Of a stretch of 13,426 bases of DNA, positions 1 through 5,375 are shown piece after piece. Each line of letters starts with the position of its first letter. Positions within the stretch are counted from its first letter, which is position 1. The translations under genes were made by a program, and so were the position numbers. The notes under the pieces were generated by a model. The model saw nothing but the letters and a program-made list of their open reading frames with translations, was not told the origin of the DNA and searched no databases. This stretch comes from an uncultured Clostridia bacterium (lineage in GTDB: Bacteria > Bacillota > Clostridia > Christensenellales > UBA1242), in the NCBI GenBank assembly GCA_947628195.1, contig CANQZB010000014.1:1-13426 (forward strand), in the 5' to 3' direction.

Positions 1-1
1 T

Positions 2-349
2 ACAAATGGAATTGACACCCGAGTTGGTGAAAGCGGAATAAAACTTTCCGGCGGGCAAAAGCAGAGGCTAGCAATCGCAAGGGCATTGCTTAAAAAATCC
101 AGCATAATTTTGTTTGACGAAAGCACCTCTTCGCTAGATAACCTTGCGCAAAACCACATTAAGCAGAGCATAGATAACATTAAAGGCAAATCCACAATAG
201 TTATTGTGGCGCACCGCCTATCTACCATTAAAAATGTGGACAAAATTTTCTTCCTAGATAACGGCCAAATTGTAGATACCGGCACTTTTGACGAATTGTT
301 TAAGCGCAACAAGGCATTCAAAACCATGTTTTTGGCAGAAAATATTTAG
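2..349 (+). CDS. ABC transporter ATP-binding protein, C-terminal fragment (exporter type)
   Basis: The gene runs in from the left edge; 115 codons and a TAG stop are present. What is seen is the second half of an ABC nucleotide-binding domain in canonical order: the signature LSGGQKQR, a Walker B strand IILFDES, the D-loop SSLD, and the switch histidine in AHRLST. It ends with the usual DNGQIVDTGTFDEL stretch and a short helix. The Walker A motif and any membrane domain lie outside the window. The GESGIKLSGGQ and AHRLSTIKNVDKI phrasing is typical of the exporter (MsbA/MdlB-like, ABCB) family, where one polypeptide carries six membrane helices plus the ATPase. It would therefore power export of a lipid, peptide or drug across the cytoplasmic membrane. 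The substrate cannot be read from this piece. A terminator follows immediately. Confidence 0.93.
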   Translation, partial: TNGIDTRVGESGIKLSGGQKQRLAIARALLKKSSIILFDESTSSLDNLAQNHIKQSIDNIKGKSTIVIVAHRLSTIKNVDKIFFLDNGQIVDTGTFDELFKRNKAFKTMFLAENI

Positions 350-371
350 GTGGCGGAGTGCCACCCTTTTT
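349..371 (+). terminator. Intrinsic terminator of the ABC transporter gene
   Basis: A 6-bp GC-rich stem GGTGGC (349-354) and GCCACC (360-365) encloses the loop GGAGT and is followed by C and TTTTT (367-371). The first stem base is the last base of the TAG stop codon, so the hairpin starts inside the gene's stop. Confidence 0.85.
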
Positions 372-384
372 AATGTAATTGCTA

Positions 385-421
385 GGGGTCCCCTCTGCGA
401 ACCAGTTCTTGTGGGGGCCCC
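385..421. repeat. GC-rich hairpin in an AT-rich spacer
   Basis: GGGGTCCCC (385-393) pairs with GGGGGCCCC (413-421) over 9 bp with one G:T pair. The 19-base loop carries a small GAAC-CA-GTTC hairpin (399-408). There is no U-tract, so it is not an ordinary terminator. It sits 10 bases before the palindromic repeat at 431-526 and may belong to the same mobile or dispersed unit. The function is unknown. Confidence 0.5.
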
Positions 422-430
422 GTATTAAAA

Positions 431-526
431 GTCATTGCGAAGGAAAATCGCCATGATTTTCCTGTGGCAATCTCAACCTCTTTTTGATTAGGGGATTGCC
501 ACGTCGCTAACGCTTCTCGCAATGAC
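431..526. repeat. 96-bp palindromic repeat element (MITE/REP-like)
   Basis: The ends are perfect inverted repeats, GTCATTGCGA (431-440) and TCGCAATGAC (517-526). A second nested pair is GTGGCAATC (464-472) and GATTGCCAC (494-502). Between the outer and inner left arms is a complete 9-bp hairpin, AGGAAAATC-GCCAT-GATTTTCCT (441-463). The single strand could therefore fold into a three-way junction. The sequence has no coding signal and differs from its AT-rich surroundings in base composition. Palindromes with CATTGCGA...TGGCAATC arms are, from memory, common dispersed repeats in bacterial drafts. That this one is multicopy here is inference. Confidence 0.75.
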
Positions 527-560
527 ATTGGGAATGTTTGTTAGTTAAGATAATAAAAAT

Positions 561-1655
561 TTAACTTTTTGTTTCATTAAGTTTGTTTATAAAAACTTGG
601 CGGTTTTGGGTTAGGCGCATATCGTTCGGGCTTAATTTTATGGCAGTTTCTATTGCGGAAATTGCCTTTTTATATTCCCCAATTTCATAATAACAAAGCG
701 AGAGATAATCGTACGGCAGGCTTCCCCAGCAGTAGGGCGAACTCATGTAATTTAAATATCTTTCCTTTATTTTTAGCATTTCGTTAAACGCAAAGGCGGA
801 AAGTAAAAATTGTTTGTTTTCGTAGTAAAAAACGCCAAGTTCAAAATATGGCTCGCGCACATAACTGCACTCCAAAATCGCCCTAATTAAATGCGCTTCT
901 TGGTTGGATTTATCCCCTTTTTGCTTGTAACACTCGGCAATGTATCTTAGGCTGGCGCAACGCTCAATATCCCAGTTGGAAGACGGCATTTTTAGGTGGC
1001 GGGTTAGCGTTTCAATGGCTTTATCGAACTGGCCGTCAAACATATATTCCCGCCCAAGATAGTGCATATTGCGGTCGTCATTCGGGTTTTCCTTAACGCT
1101 TAACTCCAACAGTGGCAAATAACTTTTGCGGGATTTTGTGTTGTCTGCCTTGTGGTTTAGTTGAATGCTTGGCAGGTCAATAAACTTTAAATCTTCGCTT
1201 GTGGTTGGGGTTAGCACCTCGTGCACCGGATATTTCCAGTTGTAAGCGCCGAATTTATGAATTTTATCCGCCATAAACACCACACCTTCACTGCCATCGG
1301 GGTTAAAATTCCAAGTGTAGCGGTATCTTGCCCGCCCAACGCCGGCACGCCAGTTTTCTTTTAAAATTTTACTCCAACCCGGCACAAAAAACTCATCAAT
1401 ATCTATACAAACGCAAATATCAGTGTCGGGCGGAATAAGCGTAAGGCTATCGTTTCGCGCAGAATCAAAGCGGAAATTTTCATACTTTTTTTGCGCGGTT
1501 ATAACGCCCAACTCTTTAAATTTTTCGTATGTTCCGTCAGTGCTTCCCGTATCCAAAACACAAACATAATCCGCCTCTTTAACCGAATTGTACCAACGCT
1601 CTACAAACTTAATTTCATTTTTACTAATTGCATAAACACAAACTTTATAACTCAT
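561..1655 (-). CDS. GT2-family glycosyltransferase with C-terminal TPR-like helices
   Basis: This is a 364-residue cytoplasmic protein with no signal peptide or membrane segment. The N-terminal GT-A fold shows the nucleotide-sugar-binding start (YKVCVYAISKNE), the DTGSTDGT turn at residues 35-42, an NFRFDSARND segment, and the acidic metal-binding motif CIDIDEFF with the DxD at 85-87. From about residue 175 to the end, helix pairs such as NMHYLGREYMFDGQFDKAIETL and the last one (CYYEIGEYKKAISAIETAIKLSPND, given by its ends near 325-350) match TPR repeats. This GT2-TPR architecture is known for enzymes that decorate surface polymers or proteins; the sugar and acceptor are not readable. I chose ATG at 1655 because homologous sequence begins there. 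A TTG at 1679 would add eight residues. Neither has a Shine-Dalgarno sequence. No clear U-tract terminator follows; the palindromic repeat lies just downstream. Confidence 0.88.
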   Translation of the reverse strand: MSYKVCVYAISKNEIKFVERWYNSVKEADYVCVLDTGSTDGTYEKFKELGVITAQKKYENFRFDSARNDSLTLIPPDTDICVCIDIDEFFVPGWSKILKENWRAGVGRARYRYTWNFNPDGSEGVVFMADKIHKFGAYNWKYPVHEVLTPTTSEDLKFIDLPSIQLNHKADNTKSRKSYLPLLELSVKENPNDDRNMHYLGREYMFDGQFDKAIETLTRHLKMPSSNWDIERCASLRYIAECYKQKGDKSNQEAHLIRAILECSYVREPYFELGVFYYENKQFLLSAFAFNEMLKIKERYLNYMSSPYCWGSLPYDYLSLCYYEIGEYKKAISAIETAIKLSPNDMRLTQNRQVFINKLNETKS

Positions 1656-1680
1656 AATTTTATTTATTAAATTAAACAAA

Positions 1681-1709
1681 ATAATGTTAAATGCTGTTTT
1701 GTTTGTAAA
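1681..1709 (-). promoter_or_regulatory. Possible promoter of the glycosyltransferase gene
   Basis: Read on the minus strand, TTTACA (1709-1704) and CATTAT (1686-1681) are separated by 17 bases. The predicted transcript starts about 19 bases before the ATG at 1655. The -35 box overlaps that of the opposite promoter at 1703-1731. The -10 match is only moderate, so this is tentative. Confidence 0.35.
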
Positions 1710-1731
1710 AAATTTAAAAATGCACTATAAT
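1703..1731 (+). promoter_or_regulatory. Sigma-A-type promoter of the macrodomain-like gene (leaderless)
   Basis: TTGTAA (1703-1708), a 17-base spacer and a perfect TATAAT (1726-1731) are present. Six bases separate the -10 box from the ATG at 1738, so the predicted transcription start coincides with the start codon. There is no Shine-Dalgarno sequence, which agrees with a leaderless mRNA. The box also rules out the upstream in-frame ATGs at 1684 and 1717 as the main start if this promoter is used. Confidence 0.6.
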
Positions 1732-1737
1732 TTTAAT

Positions 1738-2493
1738 ATGGAAAGTTTAACGGATGAGGAATTGAATAATTTAAGGGACGAACTGCTTTTTCAACTTTTT
1801 AAGGATGCTGAAATCCCGTTTGATAACAATTTAACTGACGAGCAAAAGCAAAATTTTTTATTTGCGCTTATTGTTATGCGCCACGCCGAAAAGCCAGATG
1901 AAAAATTGTTGAATTTACAAAACAAATATTTAAGCGCAATTAATAAAAGGGCGCAAATTGATGTGCAAAATGCTAAATTTAAAAATAATTTTTGCATTAC
2001 GCAAGAAAATGTTTTAAATTTTAATGCGGACATGTTGTTGATTATAACAGACACTTTGTTGGAAGACGCAAACGCACTGATGGAAAATAAAAATTCTTTT
2101 GACAACGAACTTTTATTTAAAGCGGGCATTGAATTTAAACATGACCTTGTTAATTCTGCAAATTTTAATGCTTATAAAGCAGACCGCCCGGCGCCAATAA
2201 TTTTATCTGGCTATAATTTGCCCGCAAAATTTATTGCAAAAATAATTTACAATAAAAATTTAATTTTTGATATAAATAATGAAAAAATAACAAAAAAATT
2301 AAAAAATAATGCCAATTTTATTAAATTCTTTAATAATTTAACGGCAAGTTTTAATATTTTATTTAATTTTATTAAAAATAACGCAATTAATTCTTTGGCA
2401 ATTTACATCAAAAATAATAATTATAAAGAGGAAATTATTAATTTAATTAAAAATTACAATAAAAAAGCCAAAATTAAAATAATTATTAATTAA
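1738..2493 (+). CDS. Degenerate zinc-macrodomain-like protein (probable pseudoenzyme)
   Basis: A 251-residue cytoplasmic protein, very rich in Asn, Lys and Ile. Residues 5-75 (IP at 26-27, LTDEQK, ALIVMR, LLNLQNKYLSAI) resemble the helical N-terminal region of Firmicutes protein-ADP-ribose hydrolases of the zinc-macrodomain type, whose typical text is RALMNVRPP...LQDEYL. Residues 87-175 then resemble a macrodomain: NADMLLIITD in place of the VDAIVNAAN strand, SFDNELLFKAG in place of CIDNAIHxAAG, and SGYNLPAKFIAKIIY (157-171), almost the family's xxYNLPAKYVIHTVG. The end (FNILFNFIKNNAINSLAIYI) fits the last helix and strand. Missing are the ADP-ribose-binding NAAN asparagines, the CFxPxHxC zinc loop and the CISTGEF loop. 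It should therefore not hydrolyse ADP-ribose; a binding or structural role, or slow decay, is inferred. The alignment is from memory of the family. The frame is intact, with no SirTM or lipoylation partner beside it. Confidence 0.6.
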   Translation: MESLTDEELNNLRDELLFQLFKDAEIPFDNNLTDEQKQNFLFALIVMRHAEKPDEKLLNLQNKYLSAINKRAQIDVQNAKFKNNFCITQENVLNFNADMLLIITDTLLEDANALMENKNSFDNELLFKAGIEFKHDLVNSANFNAYKADRPAPIILSGYNLPAKFIAKIIYNKNLIFDINNEKITKKLKNNANFIKFFNNLTASFNILFNFIKNNAINSLAIYIKNNNYKEEIINLIKNYNKKAKIKIIIN

Positions 2494-2519
2494 AAAAACA
2501 CTATTAAATAGTGTTTTTT
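2493..2519. terminator. Bidirectional intrinsic terminator between convergent genes
   Basis: AAAAAACACTAT (2493-2504) pairs with ATAGTGTTTTTT (2508-2519). On the plus strand the hairpin ends in T6 and on the minus strand also in T6, so it can stop transcription from both sides. Both flanking TAA stops (2491-2493 plus, 2520-2518 minus) overlap its ends, and the spacer holds nothing else. Confidence 0.85.
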
Positions 2520-2979
2520 ACATAAATCTAAACAATGGAACATTGCTATTTTCCAAAGCGGAAATTAAATTGATTAACATTTCATTTATTTGCATTAATA
2601 AATTTACAATTAATTGATTATAATACTCTTTTTGCTCAAATTTTTGCCAATTTATTAAATTTTTTTGTAAATTTGCTAATTTTTTTAAAAAATTAAATAA
2701 ATTTATTTCTTTAATTTCAATTTTATCCTTTTTATAATTAAAAACTGCTTCAAAATTTTCTATAATTTTTGCCAATTCACTTTTGCAGTTATTTAAACTT
2801 TCTTTTATTTGTTTGTTTAATTTAACAATTAAAAGTGGGCAAGCGTTGTAACAAGTTAATAGGTCGGAATAAACATAAAAAGCCAGTTCGTTCCTGTTAA
2901 AATTTTTTTCTGCAATAAATTTATTTTTAATTAATTCATATTGCTCGTCATTTAATAGGGGAAAATCGTCATAAATCAT
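2518..2979 (-). CDS. Hypothetical all-helical protein
   Basis: I do not recognise the family. The 153-residue product has no signal peptide and no convincing membrane span. It begins MIYDDFPLLNDEQYELIK, continues through RNELAFYVYSDLLTCYNACPLL, and then consists of long amphipathic helices rich in Lys, Asn, Leu and Ile (about residues 50-145), so a helical bundle or coiled coil is likely. Three cysteines (two in LLTCYNAC, one in NNCKSEL) cluster in the first half. Base composition is very AT-rich, like the macrodomain-like gene on its other side and unlike cysS. The ATG at 2979 is the only reasonable start and has no Shine-Dalgarno sequence. A TATATT box (2990-2985) lies five bases upstream of it, so the message may be leaderless. 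The gene ends in the shared convergent terminator and is separated from the upstream gene by that gene's own terminator. Confidence 0.7.
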   Translation of the reverse strand: MIYDDFPLLNDEQYELIKNKFIAEKNFNRNELAFYVYSDLLTCYNACPLLIVKLNKQIKESLNNCKSELAKIIENFEAVFNYKKDKIEIKEINLFNFLKKLANLQKNLINWQKFEQKEYYNQLIVNLLMQINEMLINLISALENSNVPLFRFM

Positions 2980-2984
2980 AAAAT

Positions 2985-2990
2985 AATATA
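2985..2990 (-). promoter_or_regulatory. Possible -10 box of the helical hypothetical gene
   Basis: TATATT on the minus strand (2990-2985) ends five bases before the ATG at 2979, placing the predicted transcript start at or just inside the start codon. The -35 candidate 17 bases upstream, TTCTAT (3013-3008), is weak. Transcription from here is needed because a terminator (3015-3034) separates this gene from the one upstream. Confidence 0.35.
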
Positions 2991-3014
2991 TTCTTTATGC
3001 GTAAAAAATAGAAT

Positions 3015-3034
3015 AAAAAAAGCCTTTACGGCTT
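3015..3034 (-). terminator. Intrinsic terminator of the 208-residue hypothetical gene
   Basis: On the minus strand AAGCC (3034-3030), loop GTAAA and GGCTT (3024-3020) are followed by further U residues down to 3015. The last two bases of the TAA stop (3035-3033) form the top of the stem. Confidence 0.75.
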
Positions 3035-3659
3035 AATTTAAATTATAAGTTTCACCCAAAACGTTGGCAAAATCAATTCGGCTTTCGTACCAATCTTTTA
3101 ACCCATCTCGATTATATTGGTGCAGTTTTTTCGCTTTGGCTTTTAAATTGTTGGATTTTGAACTTCGTGTGGCCCTTTGAAGTTCGGCTTGATACCTATC
3201 GTTTTCCAATTTTAACTTATTTTTATAATTTTCTTGCAAAAAATCCAAAAGGGCGGTTTTGTAACGCTCGCCAAACAATTCATACATATATGAATAATAA
3301 TCGGCATCCTCGCTGAATTTATCTGCATAATAAATTTCTTCTGCAAACATATTTCCGCTTCCGGCTTCGTAATTAAAGTTGGAAAGTTTAAATCTTATTT
3401 TGTCAGTGCCAGTTAAAACGCCATCTGCAAACACGCCAAATTTTAAAATAACTGTGTCATATCGCTTCAAATTGTTAACTTCTTGCGCGTTTTGATGCTC
3501 GCCATATTCAATAAAAACCTTTTTATTTAAGCGATATTCCACATTTTTGCCAGATTGTTCGCTTGCAGTTTTGCTCATTTTTAAGAAATATAATTGCAAA
3601 AAAGTGTCTATCATAGCCTTATTTAATCTAAAATCCTTAATTTTATATTGTTCTGCCAT
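3033..3659 (-). CDS. Hypothetical protein with basic helical C-terminus
   Basis: I do not recognise this 208-residue protein. There is no signal peptide or transmembrane segment, so it is probably cytoplasmic. Residues 1-35 look helical (KDFRLNKAMIDTFLQLYFLKMS). Residues about 45-115 look like alternating strands (YRLNKKVFIEYGEH, YDTVILKFGVFADG, DKIRFKLSNFNYEAG). The rest is helical, with a tyrosine-rich acidic piece (EDADYYSYMYELFGERY) followed by a Lys/Arg-rich segment (RATRSSKSNNLKAKAKKLHQYNRDGLKDWYESR) described here by its ends near 165-198. That segment could contact nucleic acid, but this is only a guess from charge. It has the best-defined expression signals in the window: a consensus promoter, an AGGAGG ribosome site and a terminator, so it is likely a genuine, well-expressed monocistronic gene. 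Confidence 0.8.
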   Translation of the reverse strand: MAEQYKIKDFRLNKAMIDTFLQLYFLKMSKTASEQSGKNVEYRLNKKVFIEYGEHQNAQEVNNLKRYDTVILKFGVFADGVLTGTDKIRFKLSNFNYEAGSGNMFAEEIYYADKFSEDADYYSYMYELFGERYKTALLDFLQENYKNKLKLENDRYQAELQRATRSSKSNNLKAKAKKLHQYNRDGLKDWYESRIDFANVLGETYNLN

Positions 3660-3670
3660 AATTGCTTGTT

Positions 3671-3711
3671 CCTCCTAGGGCGTATTATATCACATAAAAT
3701 AAGTTTGTCAA
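3671..3711 (-). promoter_or_regulatory. Consensus promoter and strong ribosome site of the 208-residue hypothetical gene
   Basis: On the minus strand TTGACA (3711-3706), a 16-base spacer and TATAAT (3689-3684) with the extended -10 dinucleotide TG one base before it are all perfect consensus. AGGAGG (3676-3671) lies 11 bases before the ATG at 3659. The predicted leader is only about 18 nucleotides. Confidence 0.9.
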
Positions 3712-3721
3712 TACCCAATAT

Positions 3722-3743
3722 AAAAAAGCCTTAACGGCTTTTT
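3722..3743. terminator. cysS terminator with the stop codon in the hairpin loop
   Basis: AAAAAGCC (3723-3730) pairs with GGCTTTTT (3736-3743), leaving a five-base loop that contains the cysS TAA stop (3733-3731). U-tracts occur on both strands, so it could act in both directions. The final codons of cysS (Ile-Lys-Ser-Arg) form the ascending stem. Confidence 0.85.
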
Positions 3744-5122
3744 ATAATTTCATATTCATTTTTGGGCTTATCTAAAATTGTGTAACCCAAGGATGCAATT
3801 TTATCCCTTAATTCATCACTTTTGGCGTAATCTTTATTCATTCTTGCCAGTTTGCGAACTTCAGCAATATCTATAATATTTTGAGGGATAATTTCTTTTT
3901 CTTCGTCCTTAACCTCGTTTAATTTTAGCCCTAAAAAGCGGTCAAAATCCAAAACTAAATTGTAAATATCTGCGCTTTCTGGGTAATTTTTTAACGCATC
4001 CCACACAACCGATAGGGCAAGCGGGCTGTTAACATCATCTGCAACGAAGGAAGAAAATTTGTTTTTCAATTCTTCCAATTTTGCACTTTCAATGGAATTT
4101 TTGCCATTTTTGTGCCTTAAAAGCAATTTTTTGAGGTTGTTTAGGCTTTCTTTTGCGTTGTTTAGCGCTTCAAATGTGAAATTTTGAGGCTTGGAATAGT
4201 GCGCTGTTAAATAGAACATCCTTAAATCCATTGGGGAATAGCCTTGCTCTTTGATTTGCGTTAAAGTGTAAATTCCGCCTGTGGACTTGCTCATTTTGCC
4301 ACCATTGTACATAAGGTGTTCCAAATGGAACCAAATATCTACAACTTGATGCCCGCACATTGCATAGTTTTGAGCAATTTCGTTTTCATGATGCACTGTT
4401 TTGTGTTCAACGCCACCGCCGTGCAAATCTATATGCTCACCTAAAAATTTGTTGCCTATGGCACTGCACTCTATGTGCCAGCCGGGGTAACCAACTCCCC
4501 AAGGGCTATCCCAACGCTGAATGTGATTATCCCTTGCCTTAACCCACAGCACAAAATCTGCCGGATTGCGCTTAAATTCGTCCACTTCAATGCGTGCGCC
4601 AAACTGTTTTTCGTTTTGATTCATTCCGCCAAGTGCGCCATAATTTGGGCATTTGCTTGTGTCATAATACACGCCGTTTTCTGTAATATAGCCGTAGCCG
4701 TTATCTAAAATTTTCTGCACAAAAGCAATAATTTCATTAATTACGCTTGTTGCAGGGCAAATGTGTTCGGGCGTTTCAATGTTGAGTTCTTGCATGTCGT
4801 TAAAGCACAAGTTCCAATAGAACGCAGCAATTTCTTCTGGCGTCTTGTGTTCGCGCTTGCTGGCAACTTCCATTTTGTCTTCACCTTCATCGGCATCGCT
4901 TGTCATGTGGCCAACGTCGGTGATGTTCATAACGTGATTTATGCCATAACCCAAATATTTAACCGCGCGCCTAACAGAATCCATAACAAAAAATGCGCGC
5001 ATGTTGCCTATATGCTGAAACCAATAAACGGTTGGTCCGCAAAAATAATAATTAACAACATTGTTAACGGGTTTTAAGGCTTGTTTTTTTCTTGTTAAAG
5101 AATTGTAAATTTTTAATTCCAT
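3731..5122 (-). CDS. cysS: Cysteinyl-tRNA synthetase (class I), divergent type
   Basis: The enzyme attaches cysteine to tRNA-Cys in the cytoplasm using ATP. At 463 residues it has normal length. Seen in order: FCGPTVYWFQHIGN with the HIGH-type motif HIGN at 37-40; WHIECSAIGNKFLG; GGGVEHKTVHHENEIAQ; and KMSKS at 276-280. A helical tRNA-binding end follows, with NKDYAKSDELRDKIASLGYTILD. The four zinc ligands known from the E. coli enzyme (C28, C209, H234, E238) are present as C28, C219, H244 and E248 with the same spacing. Two places differ from the textbook enzyme. The usual NVTDVDDK is TDVGHMTSDADEGEDKM (68-84), and GIDLxFPHHENE is GGVEHKTVHHENE. I recall this variant from CPR bacteria and some Clostridia. 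ATG at 5122 has AAAAGGA six bases upstream and a consensus promoter. The gene stands alone, not in the common cysE-cysS-mrnC cluster. Confidence 0.96.
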   Translation of the reverse strand: MELKIYNSLTRKKQALKPVNNVVNYYFCGPTVYWFQHIGNMRAFFVMDSVRRAVKYLGYGINHVMNITDVGHMTSDADEGEDKMEVASKREHKTPEEIAAFYWNLCFNDMQELNIETPEHICPATSVINEIIAFVQKILDNGYGYITENGVYYDTSKCPNYGALGGMNQNEKQFGARIEVDEFKRNPADFVLWVKARDNHIQRWDSPWGVGYPGWHIECSAIGNKFLGEHIDLHGGGVEHKTVHHENEIAQNYAMCGHQVVDIWFHLEHLMYNGGKMSKSTGGIYTLTQIKEQGYSPMDLRMFYLTAHYSKPQNFTFEALNNAKESLNNLKKLLLRHKNGKNSIESAKLEELKNKFSSFVADDVNSPLALSVVWDALKNYPESADIYNLVLDFDRFLGLKLNEVKDEEKEIIPQNIIDIAEVRKLARMNKDYAKSDELRDKIASLGYTILDKPKNEYEIIKSR

Positions 5123-5128
5123 AATTTA

Positions 5129-5168
5129 TCCTTTTATTTTATTATATACATTTACAAAAATTTGTCAA
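5129..5168 (-). promoter_or_regulatory. cysS promoter and ribosome binding site
   Basis: On the minus strand TTGACA (5168-5163), a 16-base spacer and TATAAT (5146-5141) match consensus. The Shine-Dalgarno AAAAGGA (5135-5129) sits six bases before the ATG. The predicted leader is about 12 nucleotides, so there is no room for a T-box or other leader control, which clostridial tRNA-synthetase genes often have. Confidence 0.88.
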
Positions 5169-5375
5169 CAATTATTTTTAATTATTAAATTTAAAATTTA
5201 TTAAAAAAATTTTTTATTTTTTAAAAAATTCATTATTTTTTTAATTATTTTTTAATTTTTAATAATATTTTTTTAAAAAATAATTTTTTTTGTTAAAAAT
5301 ATTTAAATAATTTATGCTGGCAATTTTAAATTAAATTTATTTTAATATATATTTTTATAATAATTATTATAAAAA

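Noticed and set aside
385..421. GC-rich hairpin as a terminator for the ABC gene
   Set aside because: It has no U-tract and a proper terminator already ends at 371.
431..526. Palindrome as a CRISPR repeat or tRNA
   Set aside because: There is one copy without spacers, and no cloverleaf or T-loop GTTCGA signature; the base pairing is that of a palindromic repeat.
541..566. AGTTAA/TTAACT pairing as a glycosyltransferase terminator
   Set aside because: Six A/T-rich pairs around a 12-base loop and no U-tract on the minus strand make it too weak to call.
1656..1679. TTG at 1679 as start of the glycosyltransferase
   Set aside because: It adds eight residues before the conserved GT-A start and has no Shine-Dalgarno sequence; ATG at 1655 is simpler.
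1684..1737. Upstream in-frame ATGs (1684 and 1717) as starts of the macrodomain-like gene
   Set aside because: They precede or lie within the predicted promoter, have no ribosome site, and family-like sequence begins only at the ATG at 1738.
1791..2129. A 112-codon minus-strand open frame inside the macrodomain-like gene
   Set aside because: It is antisense, low-complexity (Ser, Phe, Leu, Lys) and without start signals; a shadow of an AT-rich gene.
4170..5077. Several open frames of 60-104 codons across cysS on both strands
   Set aside because: All lie within the well-supported cysS frame, are rich in His, Cys and Phe as expected from frame-shifted reading, and lack ribosome sites.
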